Below, in pieces: positions 32,647-42,362 of a stretch of DNA of 64,000 nucleotides. A model generated the notes under the pieces. The model worked only from the letters and a program-made list of their open reading frames with translations, ran no database searches and was not told where the DNA came from. Both the position numbers and the translations under genes were made by a program. The stretch is from positions 2,906,001 to 2,970,000 of the forward strand of contig NZ_CP143867.1 of assembly GCF_036416795.1 (NCBI RefSeq), written 5' to 3'. Each line of letters begins with the position of its first letter. The stretch's first letter is position 1. The stretch comes from Bacteroides sp. MSB163. GTDB taxonomy: Bacteria > Bacteroidota > Bacteroidia > Bacteroidales > Bacteroidaceae.

Positions 32647-32682
32647 CGGCAACGGAATTACAACCGTAATACACATGTCATA

Positions 32683-32709
32683 CAATTGATTCTCAATTAG
32701 GTTACAATT
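32683..32709. promoter_or_regulatory. Three 11-bp-phased CAATT repeats (OmpR/PhoB-like operator)
   Basis: CAATT begins at 32683, 32694 and 32705, so three direct repeats are spaced by exactly 11 bases. They sit 70-96 bases before the TonB receptor, and are flanked by the dyad ATGTCA (32675) / TGACAT (32718). The region 32614-32914 holds no gene. Confidence 0.5.
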
Positions 32710-32874
32710 AAGTGACATCGTGGACTGATGATGGAGGCACTATGTTGTGTACTGATATTTGCTTCATAACCCTATAATAATGAACCCAATGATTATTTTA
32801 ACTCATTACTGCCGCCCGTTCCAAATTTTCTTTTTTTGTTGGTGTGAATAGAGCGGAAATTAATAAGTAAGCAT

Positions 32875-32882
32875 TATCTTTG
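32875..32882 (+). promoter_or_regulatory. Putative promoter of the PAS/GAF histidine kinase
   Basis: TATCTTTG, a perfect -7 box, about 32 bases before the ATG; no clear -33 box. Confidence 0.5.
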
Positions 32883-32914
32883 CGTTATTTACGAATATTA
32901 AAAGCACAAATAGT

Positions 32915-35701
32915 ATGAGTGGCAACCAATCCCATGAGGCAAAACGTTTTCAGCTCCTTTCATCTGTTGGACAAATAGGCTGGTGGGAAGCAGACTTCGC
33001 TACGGGGGAATATCTTTGTTCCGAATATGTTTGTAATTTGTTAGGCTTGGAGGGAGACACTTTGACTTTTCGCCAGTTCGGCCAACTGATTCGTGAAGAT
33101 TACCGTTGCCGCATCACACGTGAATTCCTTTCGATAGAGGAAATCGAGGTATATGAGCAAACTTTTCCTGTCTACTCTTCACAAGGCATTGTGTGGGTTC
33201 GTTCCCGTCTGGGCGAAAAGTGGCTGACAGAAGATGGGCATCCAAAGGCATTTGGTATCCTTCAACTGGTCGATATTCCTACGGACGCGCAATCCGGTGA
33301 TATACTGAAACAGTTTAATGAATTGTTGTTCCGACAGCATTCTGTGTCCCAGTCCTTACGTAGTTTTCTGAAGGATAAGAGCCTGAGTGAAGTTATTTCG
33401 GGAGTATTGAAAGATGTCCTCGAACTCTTTCATGGCGGACGTGTCTATATAGTGGAATACGATACCGGCTATCGTATTCAAAGTTGTACTTACGAGGTAG
33501 TGGCTGACGGGGTTAGTCCTGAAATAGATATGCTGCAAAAGATTCCGACCAATGGCATGGAGTGGTGGCTTAAACAAATGTTGGCAGGTAAACCTATCCT
33601 ATTGAATACTCTATCGGATTTGCCACGGGTAGCACGTCAGGAGTCTGAGATACTTGCTATGCAGAATATAAAGTCACTCATGGTGGTTCCTCTCCGGAAT
33701 ACCGAACGGGTGTGGGGATATATCGGTATTGACTTGGTAGACAGGTACTATAAATGGACGAATGAAGACTATCAATGGTTCTCCTCTTTAGCCGATATCA
33801 TTAATATTTGTATCAGCTTGCGTCTTGCCAGAGATGAGGCCGACCGTGAACGTAATTTTCTGAGCAATCTCTATAAGTATATGCCCATGGGCTATGTACG
33901 CCTTTCCATTCTTTGCGATGAAGAAGGTGAACCTTATGACTATCTTATCACAGATGCCAATCAGTTCAGTGCTGATTTGTGCGGTTCGCCTTTAGAAAGA
34001 TATAAAGGGCGTTTTGCTTCAGAAATCTATTCCCCGGACAAACTGTCAATCAAGCTTCGGATTCTTACAGATATACATAAGCATGGCCTGTACAGGGAAC
34101 TGGATGAATATTTCGAAGAGTCAAAGAAGACTTGTCATTGCATTATTTATTCTCCCGAACCGGATGAGTTGGTTTGTCTCTATATGGATGTCACCGAGAT
34201 GCGCCGTACGTATATGGCTTTGGATCACAGCGAGAAACTATTGCGAAATCTCTTTTCCAACATCCCTGTCGGTGTGGAGATTTATAATAAGGATGGGATA
34301 CTGATAGATCTTAATAACAAGGATATGGAGATATTTGGGATTAAGGACAAATCAAGTACGCTTGGAGTGAACTTCTATGAGAATCCGAATGTGCCGCCCG
34401 ATATCCGTGAAAGGGTGAAAGTGGAAGATGAACTTGACTTTTCGCAGGACTATGAATTCTCCAATGTGAGCGATTATTATGAATCGGAGAAGAAAGGCGG
34501 AATAGAACTTTATACGAAAGTAAGTAAGATATACGATAACCAGGGGGATAATAATGGTTTTGTACTTATCAATATAGACAATACGGAACGTATCAATTCC
34601 ATCAACCGGATACATGATTTTGAGAACTTCTTCCTGCTGATTTCAGAATATGCCAAGGTAGGCTATGCCAAGCTGAACCTGCTTACCCGTGATGGATATG
34701 CCATCAAGCAATGGTATAAGAATATGGGTGAAGATGAAGATACGCCATTGGCAGAAGTGGTAGGAATTTATAATAAAATGTACCCACAAGACAGGGCACG
34801 TGTACTGGCTTTCTTTGAGAAGGCCAAACGAGGGGAAGCTACGAGTTTCAAGAGTGAGATGCGCGTGCTCAAACCCGGAACATTGAATCAATGGAATTGG
34901 GTACGTATGAATGTAGTGCTCAATCGGTATGATCCAGAGAACGGTCTGATCGAGCTAATCGGCGTCAATTATGATATCACCGAGTTGAAGGAAACGGAAC
35001 GAAAGCTGATTGAAGCCAAAGAGAAAGCCGAAGAGGCAGACCGCCTGAAGAGTGCTTTCCTGGCAAATATGAGCCACGAGATACGTACACCGCTGAACGC
35101 CATCGTAGGCTTTTCAAGTTTACTGGTGGAGACGGAAGATCAGGGAGAAAAACAGGAATACTCAAAGATGGTGGAAGAGAATAATGAACTTCTGCTGCAG
35201 CTGATTTCAGATATTCTGGATCTGTCGAAGATAGAGGCGGGAACTTTTGACTTTAAGTTCAGGGATTTCGACATCAATACTTTGTGCGGAGATCTTGCAC
35301 GCTCCATGCAGTTGAGAGTGAAACCGGGAGTGGAACTTATTTTTGAGCCGACCTTGCCGCAATGTGTCATTGTCAGCGATCCTAACCGCTTGAATCAGGT
35401 AGTTTCCAACTTTATAAATAATGCCATTAAGTTCACCACTACGGGTAGCATCCGGATAGGATTTGACAAACCGGATGAAAAACACCTGCGGGTGTATGTG
35501 GCGGATACGGGCATTGGTATTGCTCCCGAAGCCTGTCATAAGATATTCGACCGTTTCATTAAGCTGAACTCGTTTGTACAGGGCACAGGACTGGGACTTT
35601 CCATCAGCAAGAGCATCATCGAGCAATTGGGAGGTAAGATTGGCGTGGATAGTGAGCTGGGCAAAGGCTCAACATTCTGGTTTATCTTGCCGCTGGAATA
35701 A
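32915..35701 (+). CDS. PAS/GAF sensor histidine kinase
   Basis: The protein has 928 residues with no signal peptide or membrane helix, so it is probably cytosolic. It carries an N-terminal PAS-like domain (about 8-110), a GAF domain (about 130-305, with LMVVPLRNTERVWGYIGIDL), two or three further PAS domains (about 310-690, for example LFSNIPVGVEIYNKDGILID and WNWVRMNVVLNRYD), then a HisKA domain with His 721 in MSHEIRTPLNAIVGFSSLL, and a HATPase with DTGIGI and GTGLGLSISKSIIEQLGG. No receiver domain is present. It faces the TonB receptor operon divergently, so it could govern it, but no response regulator gene is adjacent. Signal unknown. Confidence 0.85.
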   Translation: MSGNQSHEAKRFQLLSSVGQIGWWEADFATGEYLCSEYVCNLLGLEGDTLTFRQFGQLIREDYRCRITREFLSIEEIEVYEQTFPVYSSQGIVWVRSRLGEKWLTEDGHPKAFGILQLVDIPTDAQSGDILKQFNELLFRQHSVSQSLRSFLKDKSLSEVISGVLKDVLELFHGGRVYIVEYDTGYRIQSCTYEVVADGVSPEIDMLQKIPTNGMEWWLKQMLAGKPILLNTLSDLPRVARQESEILAMQNIKSLMVVPLRNTERVWGYIGIDLVDRYYKWTNEDYQWFSSLADIINICISLRLARDEADRERNFLSNLYKYMPMGYVRLSILCDEEGEPYDYLITDANQFSADLCGSPLERYKGRFASEIYSPDKLSIKLRILTDIHKHGLYRELDEYFEESKKTCHCIIYSPEPDELVCLYMDVTEMRRTYMALDHSEKLLRNLFSNIPVGVEIYNKDGILIDLNNKDMEIFGIKDKSSTLGVNFYENPNVPPDIRERVKVEDELDFSQDYEFSNVSDYYESEKKGGIELYTKVSKIYDNQGDNNGFVLINIDNTERINSINRIHDFENFFLLISEYAKVGYAKLNLLTRDGYAIKQWYKNMGEDEDTPLAEVVGIYNKMYPQDRARVLAFFEKAKRGEATSFKSEMRVLKPGTLNQWNWVRMNVVLNRYDPENGLIELIGVNYDITELKETERKLIEAKEKAEEADRLKSAFLANMSHEIRTPLNAIVGFSSLLVETEDQGEKQEYSKMVEENNELLLQLISDILDLSKIEAGTFDFKFRDFDINTLCGDLARSMQLRVKPGVELIFEPTLPQCVIVSDPNRLNQVVSNFINNAIKFTTTGSIRIGFDKPDEKHLRVYVADTGIGIAPEACHKIFDRFIKLNSFVQGTGLGLSISKSIIEQLGGKIGVDSELGKGSTFWFILPLE

Positions 35702-35704
35702 TTC

Positions 35705-35791
35705 AGCTACAAGCTACAAAGCTACAAGCTACGAGTGGCTGCGCTATCACACCGCAAGGCACTCGTAGCTTGTAGCTTTTGTAGCTCGTAG
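35705..35791. repeat. Palindromic element, GCTAC-arm type, copy B
   Basis: Arms of GCTACAA words flank the core GTGGCTGCGCTATCACACCG followed by CAAGGCACTCG. It lies between the convergent kinase and nuoN genes, where it can terminate both. The core is nearly identical to that of copy A at 9526-9606. Confidence 0.8.
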
Positions 35792-35797
35792 CTTTAA

Positions 35798-37240
35798 CTA
35801 ATTCAGTCCGAACGAGAACTTGTCGATGTTCTGATAAACCACGCTCGCAAGGCTCAATACAATAATGCCGAGCGTACAGATGACAAGGCTGGCACGCGTG
35901 TAGTTATCGCTGCGGAAAGTGGCGATAGGCTCATCACTCTTGTTGATATACATGGACTTCACAATCTTCAGATAGTAATAGAGTGAAATAATCGTATTTG
36001 CCAATGCGATGAACACCAACAGATGGAAACCGCCCTGGAAAGCTGCCGCGAAGATAAAGAACTTCGAGAAGAAGCCTGCGAACGGAGGAATACCTGCCAA
36101 TGAAAACAAGGCAAGCGTCATGAGGAATGCCAGTTTCGGATTGGTACTGTACAGTCCGTTATACTCTTCAAGAGTGAAGCGATGGGCGCGCAGGGCGATA
36201 ATCGTAATCACTGCAAATACAGAGAGATTGGCGAACATGTAAATAAGTACATAATACACCAATGATGCCATACCCTGCCCGGTTCCGGCAATCACACCCA
36301 ACATGATGTATCCTGCCTGCGAGATACTGGAAAATGCCATCAATCGTTTCAGGTTTTCCTGGCGTAGGGCGAAAAGGTTGGCAAGGGTGATAGAAGCTAT
36401 GATAACCCAATAAAGAACTTCCTGCCATTGATCCACCATCGGGGCGAATGTCTTGATAAGGATAGTCATTAATACGAAAGCTGCCGATCCTTTGGAAATA
36501 ACACTCAAATAAGCGGTTACTACGCTCGGGGCACCTTCGTACACGTCTGCCGTCCAGAGGTGGAAAGGAACAAGGGAAAGCTTGAATCCCATGCCGGAGA
36601 AGAAAAAGACAAATGCCATTATTTGCAGGGCGTTGCCGTCCAGGTGGGCCGGGATATCATCGAAATAGAGAGTGCCTACCGTTCCGTAAATAAGAGAGAT
36701 GCCATAAAGCAACAGTCCGCTGGAGAAAAGTGCGGTGAGGATGTATTTGGCACCGGCTTCGGCAGAGTGATGGCGGTACTTGTCGAAAGCAACCAATGCA
36801 GCCATCGGGATACTTGCTGTTTCCAGTCCGATGAAGAACATCAGGAAGTGTCCTGCGGAAATCATGAAATACATACCCAGCAACGTGCAGAGTGTCAGCA
36901 TATAGAATTCACCTTGTTTGATGATGGTGTCCGGCAGCTTCAGCCACTCGTGTGCCATCAGGAAAACAATCAGCGTACCTACGCTGAGGATGGACTTCAC
37001 GATGCTTTGTATCGGGGCGTTATGGTACATGCCACCGAAGGCATCGGCAGCCGGACCGGGGATGATGGTAATTAACGTGTGTATCGTGAGCAACACGACG
37101 GGCAGCATGGTATTGAGCCGTGGGTTACCGTCCTTCTTATGAGCGTCAGGGCTCATGAAGAGGTCGGCCACGAAGAGAATCACGATGACAGCTATCAGCG
37201 AAAGCTCTTCTTTGAGAATAAGGAATTGGGAATAATCCAT
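35798..37240 (-). CDS. nuoN: Complex I subunit N
   Basis: The protein has 480 residues and is an antiporter-like proton-pumping subunit of the inner membrane with about 14 helices. Hallmarks include the helix with conserved glutamate and lysines GLETASIPMAALVAFDKYRH and the discontinuous-helix region FSGMGFKLSLVPFHLWTADV followed by YEGAPSVVTAYLS. Last gene of nuoABCDHIJKLMN. It is separated from nuoM by a 95-base spacer that holds a palindromic element. Confidence 0.95.
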   Translation of the reverse strand: MDYSQFLILKEELSLIAVIVILFVADLFMSPDAHKKDGNPRLNTMLPVVLLTIHTLITIIPGPAADAFGGMYHNAPIQSIVKSILSVGTLIVFLMAHEWLKLPDTIIKQGEFYMLTLCTLLGMYFMISAGHFLMFFIGLETASIPMAALVAFDKYRHHSAEAGAKYILTALFSSGLLLYGISLIYGTVGTLYFDDIPAHLDGNALQIMAFVFFFSGMGFKLSLVPFHLWTADVYEGAPSVVTAYLSVISKGSAAFVLMTILIKTFAPMVDQWQEVLYWVIIASITLANLFALRQENLKRLMAFSSISQAGYIMLGVIAGTGQGMASLVYYVLIYMFANLSVFAVITIIALRAHRFTLEEYNGLYSTNPKLAFLMTLALFSLAGIPPFAGFFSKFFIFAAAFQGGFHLLVFIALANTIISLYYYLKIVKSMYINKSDEPIATFRSDNYTRASLVICTLGIIVLSLASVVYQNIDKFSFGLN

Positions 37241-37250
37241 ATCTATTAAA

Positions 37251-37335
37251 TTAATAATTAAGAATTAAGAATGAAGAATTTGGCTGTGCTATGATGCCGT
37301 GCGATAATTCTTCATTCTTCATTATTAGTTCTTCA
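37251..37335. repeat. Palindromic element, GAAGAAT-arm type, between nuoM and nuoN
   Basis: AATTAAGAATGAAGAATT on the left pairs with AATTCTTCATTCTTCATT on the right around the core GGCTGTGCTATGATGCCGTG. The core resembles that of the GCTAC-arm elements even though the arms differ. Confidence 0.75.
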
Positions 37336-38814
37336 TTAAAATGCGCTGACTACCGGTAGCACACTGTCTCCGATCATATTGCTGATCCATAACGGAGCAA
37401 GACCGAGACCTGCAACGCAGACGATGAGAATAATCACGGCAGTGCGCTCATCCCAGGTGGCGTCAGTCAGTGCCAGATGGTGCTTGTTGGTGCAAGTACC
37501 ATACAATATCTTGCTAACCAGCCGGAGGATATAGACTGCGGTAATCACGATACTGGTGCAGGCAATGATAGTCCACGTACGGTGGAAAACATCCGCATGC
37601 TGGAAAGCACCGTTGAAGATGGTCATCTCGGCAACGAAACCGCTGAGTCCCGGAAGTCCGAGATTGGCAAGTCCGGCAATGACGTAACAGACAGCAAGGA
37701 AAGGCATGATTTTCATCAATCCCGAAAGCTCACGCACGTCACGTGTGTGGGTACGACCGTATATCATACCGATGAGGGCAAAGAACAGGGCAGTCATCAA
37801 TCCGTGGCTGAGCATTTGCAGGACAGCACCGGTACAAGCCGTTTGGTTCATCATCAGGATGGCGAAGAGCACGAGACCGCAGTGAGATACGGAAGAGTAG
37901 GCGTTAATATACTTCAAATCTGTCTGTACACAGGCCGAGAAGGCACCGTAGACAACGGAGATACCCGTCAGTATCAGGAATATCCAGCCGAGTTCCTGAG
38001 CAGCTTCAGGCATCAGATACATGGCGATGCGGAAACAACCGTAACCACCAAGTTTCATCAGTACACCTGCATGGAGCATACTTACGGCAGTAGGCGCCGA
38101 AGCGTGACCGTCGGGGCTCCATGTGTGGAACGGGAACAATGCACCGAGTACACCGAAACCGAGGAAGGTAAGCGGGAACCAGATGCGTTGCTGTTCGATA
38201 GGAATATTATGCAATTGGGCAATTTCCAGCAGGTTCATACTGGTGGCACCGGAACCAAAATAGATACCCAGAATTCCGATAAGCAGGAATGCGGAACCAC
38301 CCATCAACATCAGTGTCAGTTTCATGGCAGAGTATTCCTTACGTCCCGATCCCCATACACCGATAAGCAGGTACATCGGAATCAGCGCTACTTCATAGAA
38401 CATGAACATGGTGAACAGGTCCGTAGAAATGAAGAAGCCGAACACCCCCAGAGAGAGCAGGGTGAACCAAAGGAAATATTCTTTCGTCAACGGTTGCAGG
38501 CGCCAGGAGGCGAAAGTACCGGTGAAAACGATGATGGCAGAGAGCAACAGCATGGCTACTGAAATGCCGTCTACTCCCACGGAGTAGTGTATGTTGAGTG
38601 CCGGATACCAAGGTACATCCGCGCGGAAGAGCATTTCGGCTGTGTCTCCGGCGGCACGCGCTTGCAGATAAGCAATGGTCAGGCCTACAGCGGCCAATAC
38701 TAATGCCGATGCACCTGTCACCATCACCGTGCGTATCTGCCTGATGTTGCGACTCAGCCAGAGACCAAGTAACATCAACAGGGGGATGAGAACAAAAATA
38801 CTTAATATGTTCAT
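37336..38814 (-). CDS. nuoM: Complex I subunit M
   Basis: The protein has 492 residues and is a proton-pumping antiporter-like subunit with about 14 membrane helices. The conserved glutamate helix reads FTMFMFYEVALIPMYLLIGV, followed by the lysine-bearing VLGALFPFHTWSPDGHASAP with AVSMLHAGVLMKLGGYG. It lies 42 bases after nuoL in the same operon. Confidence 0.95.
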   Translation of the reverse strand: MNILSIFVLIPLLMLLGLWLSRNIRQIRTVMVTGASALVLAAVGLTIAYLQARAAGDTAEMLFRADVPWYPALNIHYSVGVDGISVAMLLLSAIIVFTGTFASWRLQPLTKEYFLWFTLLSLGVFGFFISTDLFTMFMFYEVALIPMYLLIGVWGSGRKEYSAMKLTLMLMGGSAFLLIGILGIYFGSGATSMNLLEIAQLHNIPIEQQRIWFPLTFLGFGVLGALFPFHTWSPDGHASAPTAVSMLHAGVLMKLGGYGCFRIAMYLMPEAAQELGWIFLILTGISVVYGAFSACVQTDLKYINAYSSVSHCGLVLFAILMMNQTACTGAVLQMLSHGLMTALFFALIGMIYGRTHTRDVRELSGLMKIMPFLAVCYVIAGLANLGLPGLSGFVAEMTIFNGAFQHADVFHRTWTIIACTSIVITAVYILRLVSKILYGTCTNKHHLALTDATWDERTAVIILIVCVAGLGLAPLWISNMIGDSVLPVVSAF

Positions 38815-38856
38815 TTTTATAATTACTATTTACTATTTACGAATTACATTTCTCTA

Positions 38857-40746
38857 CTATAGCAGCAATAACAATATCAACGCCAGCGTACCCAATAGGA
38901 ATACGTAAGTGTACTGTTGAATTTGTCCACTTTGCAGACCGCGTATCTCATCACTGGTGGCATTGGCACTCCAGGCAAGGAAGTTGAAGAAACCGTCTAC
39001 TACGTGGCGGTCGAACCAGGCGATGGGGCGGGAGATGCAACCGAAGATTATCTTGTGAGTCACGAACTGGTACACTTCATCGATATAGAAGCGATGATAG
39101 GCAGCTGTCCATAATCCGCGGAAACGACGAGCAAGGGCATTGGCAACGGGTTGCTTTGCCCGTGCGTACATGGCTGTGGCAATCGCGATGGAGATAACGG
39201 CTATAGCAATGCTGGTACCCGCTACCGCCCAGTCGAGATGAATCTCGTAAGCCGTACCGTTGGAAGAGATGAATTTACCGAAGGGGATGAAACCGGCTCC
39301 GATAGTAACAACGGCAAGGAACATCAGCGGGATAGTCATAGTTAACGGACTTTCGTGGGGAGTATGTTCAGCATGAAGCTCTTTATTCTCTTTGCCCCAG
39401 AAGATACCATAGTAAAGGCGGAACATATAAAATGCCGTCATTGCAGCAATCACTGTCATAATCCAGCCCATTGCGGGACTGAACTGGAAGCATGCTGTCA
39501 ATATCTCATCTTTAGAGAAGAAACCGGAGAACGGAGGAATACCTGCGATGGCAAGACAAGCAATCAGGAACGTAATATGCGTCACAGGCATGTACTTGCG
39601 CAGTCCACCCATAGCGGACATCTCATTGCTGTGTACCGCATGGATAATGCTACCTGCGCCGAGGAAGAGCAATGCCTTGAACATAGCGTGCGTGAACAGG
39701 TGGAACATGCCGGCCATATAACCCAGACCGCCATGATGCGGATCAGCGGAAGTGCAAACTCCCAGTGCCACCATCATAAAGCCAATCTGTGAGATCGTGG
39801 AGAATGCCAGCACACGTTTGATGTCACTCTGTACACAAGCTACCGAAGCGGCATAGAATGCAGTGAACGCTCCGACGTAAGCTACCAGGTGCAGCACGTC
39901 GGGTGCATAACCGATGAACAGCGGGAACATTCGCGCCACAAGGTAAACTCCGGCTACCACCATGGTCGCTGCATGAATCAATGCGCTGACCGGTGTCGGG
40001 CCTTCCATCGCATCCGGCAGCCAGATGTGCAACGGGAACATGGCGCTCTTTCCAGCACCGCCGATGAACATCAGTCCGAGAGCCAGGGGTATCATTACCG
40101 CGCCACCTTTCAGCAATGCCATTTCACTGGGCTGGAAGGTGTAAGTTCCGGCATAATAACCATAAACGAGGATACCGATCAGGAAACCCAGGTCGGCAAA
40201 ACGGGTAACGATGAACGCTTTCTTGCTTGCAGCGACAGCCGCCGGCCGGGTATAGTAGAAACCGATGAGCAAGTAAGACGAAACACCCACCAACTCCCAG
40301 AACAGGTACATCTGGAAGATATTGGTAGCCACCACCAGTCCCAACATGGACATGGTAAAGAGGCTGAGAAATGCATAATAACGTTGGAATCCGCGCTCAC
40401 CTTTCATGTAGCCGAAAGAGTACACATGTACCATCAGCGACACGGTGGAGATGACGATAAGCATCATCACGGAAATAGGGTCGAGCAGGATACCCAGGTC
40501 AATGCTCAGCGTCTCGGTAAAGGGCAACCACGTCACATTATAAGGCATCAGTGTGGCGAAAGTGCCGTCCGCCAGACGCGGAGCGGAGAAATACTGCCAG
40601 GCAGTGGCGTAGCTCAGCAGGGCTACCACAGCCAGTACCGTGGTACCGATGATGCCTGCCGTCCGGTGCGTCATCCATTTGCCGCCAATCCCCAACGTGA
40701 GGAAGGAGAGCAAGGGGAGGAGCAGGATTAGAATTGTATATTCCAT
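38857..40746 (-). CDS. nuoL: Complex I subunit L
   Basis: The protein has 629 residues, the usual size, with the long C-terminal lateral helix region. Signature segments are YLFWELVGVSSYLLIGFYYT, SAMFPLHIWLPDAMEGPTPV and SALIHAATMVVAGVYLVARM. It is the distal proton-pumping antiporter subunit in the membrane arm. Confidence 0.95.
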   Translation of the reverse strand: MEYTILILLLPLLSFLTLGIGGKWMTHRTAGIIGTTVLAVVALLSYATAWQYFSAPRLADGTFATLMPYNVTWLPFTETLSIDLGILLDPISVMMLIVISTVSLMVHVYSFGYMKGERGFQRYYAFLSLFTMSMLGLVVATNIFQMYLFWELVGVSSYLLIGFYYTRPAAVAASKKAFIVTRFADLGFLIGILVYGYYAGTYTFQPSEMALLKGGAVMIPLALGLMFIGGAGKSAMFPLHIWLPDAMEGPTPVSALIHAATMVVAGVYLVARMFPLFIGYAPDVLHLVAYVGAFTAFYAASVACVQSDIKRVLAFSTISQIGFMMVALGVCTSADPHHGGLGYMAGMFHLFTHAMFKALLFLGAGSIIHAVHSNEMSAMGGLRKYMPVTHITFLIACLAIAGIPPFSGFFSKDEILTACFQFSPAMGWIMTVIAAMTAFYMFRLYYGIFWGKENKELHAEHTPHESPLTMTIPLMFLAVVTIGAGFIPFGKFISSNGTAYEIHLDWAVAGTSIAIAVISIAIATAMYARAKQPVANALARRFRGLWTAAYHRFYIDEVYQFVTHKIIFGCISRPIAWFDRHVVDGFFNFLAWSANATSDEIRGLQSGQIQQYTYVFLLGTLALILLLLL

Positions 40747-40793
40747 ATATACTTCATTTTATCAGTTATTATTTTCATTATCTATATCAAGCG

Positions 40794-40841
40794 TACTGCA
40801 AAGGGTGCTTGCACAGTACTGCAAAAGATGCTTGTGCAGTA
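40794..40841. repeat. TACTGCA repeat hairpin between nuoK and nuoL
   Basis: TACTGCA at 40794 and its complement TGCAGTA at 40835 bracket two tandem copies of ACTGCAAA(A/G)G(A/G)TGCTTG. It can fold as nested hairpins. It resembles the CAAGATG palindromes at 10741-10800. Confidence 0.6.
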
Positions 40842-40844
40842 AGG

Positions 40845-41153
40845 CTACCATTTCAACTCGTCCAGCTTGCCTACCTGAATGCTTCGTATATTGCGGTAGA
40901 TGTTGATCATAATCGCGATAGCTACTGCCGTTTCGGCGGCCGAGATGGCGATGGAGAACAGGGCGAAGAAGTACCCCTCCATTCCGTCGGGGAAAAGGAA
41001 ACGGTTGAACACTGCGAAGTTGATATCCGTGGCATTCAGTATCAACTCGATGCTGATAAGTATCGCCAGTGTGTTGCGGCGGGTGAAGAACCCATAGATA
41101 CCGGCGAAAAACATGATAGCCGAAACTATCAGATAATATTCCATGTGAATCAT
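40845..41153 (-). CDS. nuoK: Complex I subunit K
   Basis: The protein has 102 residues from the ATG at 41153 (MIHMEYYLIVSAIMFFAGIY); the longer frame begins with a TTG two codons earlier. Three helices are visible, with the conserved glutamates of NuoK in LAILISIELILNATDINF and SIAISAAETAVAIAIMI. It starts 12 bases after the nuoJ stop. Confidence 0.95.
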   Translation of the reverse strand: MIHMEYYLIVSAIMFFAGIYGFFTRRNTLAILISIELILNATDINFAVFNRFLFPDGMEGYFFALFSIAISAAETAVAIAIMINIYRNIRSIQVGKLDELKW

Positions 41154-41165
41154 AATCAATTGTTT

Positions 41166-41681
41166 TTAGCGTTTACGTGCAATCACCAACCCACCTACGA
41201 TACATGCCAGCAACAGGATGCTGACTGCCTCGAAGGGAAGCAGATAACCGAATTTGTCACTACTCAGCATAGAGTGCCCGATAGTCTTGATGTTAATTTC
41301 CAACGGTACAAGATCGGTAGTAGCGAGGAATTTATGTTTTAGCGTAATGAACACCACGATGATGGCGCCACCTACGGTTGCGCCCAGACCGGCCAACAGT
41401 TTGCTACGTTTCAACTTGTCGGTAGTACGGTCTCCTTCGCCACTGGTCAGCAGGATGGAGAAGACGTAGAGCACAACAATACCGCCGGCATAAACCATGA
41501 TTTGTACCGAACCTAGAAATGTGTAGCCCAGCAGGAAGTAGATACCTGCCGTGCCGAAAAGCGTGAACAGCAGATACGTTGCCGAGCGTACCATGTGGCG
41601 TGTAGTCACAGTGAGAATGGAACACACGCTGATGAACACTGCCAGAAAGTAGAATACTACGGTTTCAAGGGTTATTTCCAT
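41166..41681 (-). CDS. nuoJ: Complex I subunit J
   Basis: The protein has 171 residues with five membrane helices. The conserved helix YVGAIVVLYVF-type region reads QIMVYAGGIVVLYVFSILLT. Part of the proton channel connecting the quinone site to the antiporter subunits. Confidence 0.95.
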   Translation of the reverse strand: MEITLETVVFYFLAVFISVCSILTVTTRHMVRSATYLLFTLFGTAGIYFLLGYTFLGSVQIMVYAGGIVVLYVFSILLTSGEGDRTTDKLKRSKLLAGLGATVGGAIIVVFITLKHKFLATTDLVPLEINIKTIGHSMLSSDKFGYLLPFEAVSILLLACIVGGLVIARKR

Positions 41682-41719
41682 ATTCTTTTTACTTTATTAT
41701 TCTTGATTCTATCTTTATT

Positions 41720-41775
41720 CTCCTCCTCCCGGGAGGTTGCTCTCCCCCGATAACGGGGGAGTCGGAGGGGGTGGG
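41720..41775. repeat. GC-rich hairpin between nuoI and nuoJ
   Basis: CTCCCCCG-ATAA-CGGGGGAG is a perfect 8-bp stem, flanked by CTCCTCCTCCCGGGAGG and CGGAGGGGGTGGG, which extend the pairing imperfectly. A possible processing or attenuation site inside the operon. Confidence 0.6.
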
Positions 41776-41782
41776 AATTGAA

Positions 41783-42271
41783 TTACTCCGGTTTCTTTTT
41801 CTCTTCTACATGACTGCCCGGATGGTTCAGCGTCTTCACCAGCTTTGTACGGTCGAACACCGCATGCTCAAAGTCTGTAGTAAACGTAATCGCATCGTGC
41901 GGACAAGCAGTGACACAAAGTTGGCAGAACATGCACGAACCGAGGTCGTATTCATACTTTACCAATATCTTCTTTTTCTTGCCGTCCTCAGTCTCTATCA
42001 TTTCACTTGTTACTTTGATGGTATCGTTGGGACATGCTATCTGGCACAGCCCGCATGCTACGCAATGGTGTTCGTTCCGGTCATTGTGCGGCATGGTCAG
42101 CGTACCGCGGAAACGGTCGAACATCTCCAGCGTCGCACGGTTCTCCGGGTATTGCTCTGTCACTTTCCGGCGGCAGAAGACGGCCATGGTAGTCTTCATA
42201 CCCGTCAGCAAGGAGCCGATGCCATGCACAAGTCCGCCCAAATAACTGTATGTTTCGTTCTTATCTTTCAT
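41783..42271 (-). CDS. nuoI: Complex I subunit I (2 x [4Fe-4S])
   Basis: The protein has 162 residues. The two ferredoxin motifs CVACGLCQIACPND and CMFCQLCVTACPHD bind the N6a and N6b clusters, which pass electrons to NuoB. It sits on the peripheral arm. Because NuoEFG are absent from this operon, NuoI may receive electrons from a ferredoxin-like donor rather than from an NADH module. Confidence 0.95.
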   Translation of the reverse strand: MKDKNETYSYLGGLVHGIGSLLTGMKTTMAVFCRRKVTEQYPENRATLEMFDRFRGTLTMPHNDRNEHHCVACGLCQIACPNDTIKVTSEMIETEDGKKKKILVKYEYDLGSCMFCQLCVTACPHDAITFTTDFEHAVFDRTKLVKTLNHPGSHVEEKKKPE

Positions 42272-42295
42272 TATCTCTTTATATTTAATATTTAT

Positions 42296-42362
42296 CCGAA
42301 GGGAAACCCTGCTCCGGCGCTATGCCGGTCCGAAGGGAAACCCTGTTCTGGCGCTACGCCGG
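42296..42362. repeat. Two tandem 34-bp repeats between nuoH and nuoI
   Basis: CCGAAGGGAAACCCTG followed by CTCCGGCGCTATGCCGGT is repeated directly with four or so changes (42296-42329 and 42330-42363). Each half contains the hairpins AGGGAAACCCT and CCGGCGCTATGCCGG. The core GGCGCTAtGCCG recalls the core of the longer palindromic elements. Confidence 0.75.

Noticed and set aside
38402..40731. Several long plus-strand frames opposite nuoL and nuoM
   Set aside because: They are His/Gln/Glu-rich complements of membrane-protein codons and lack any family signature.
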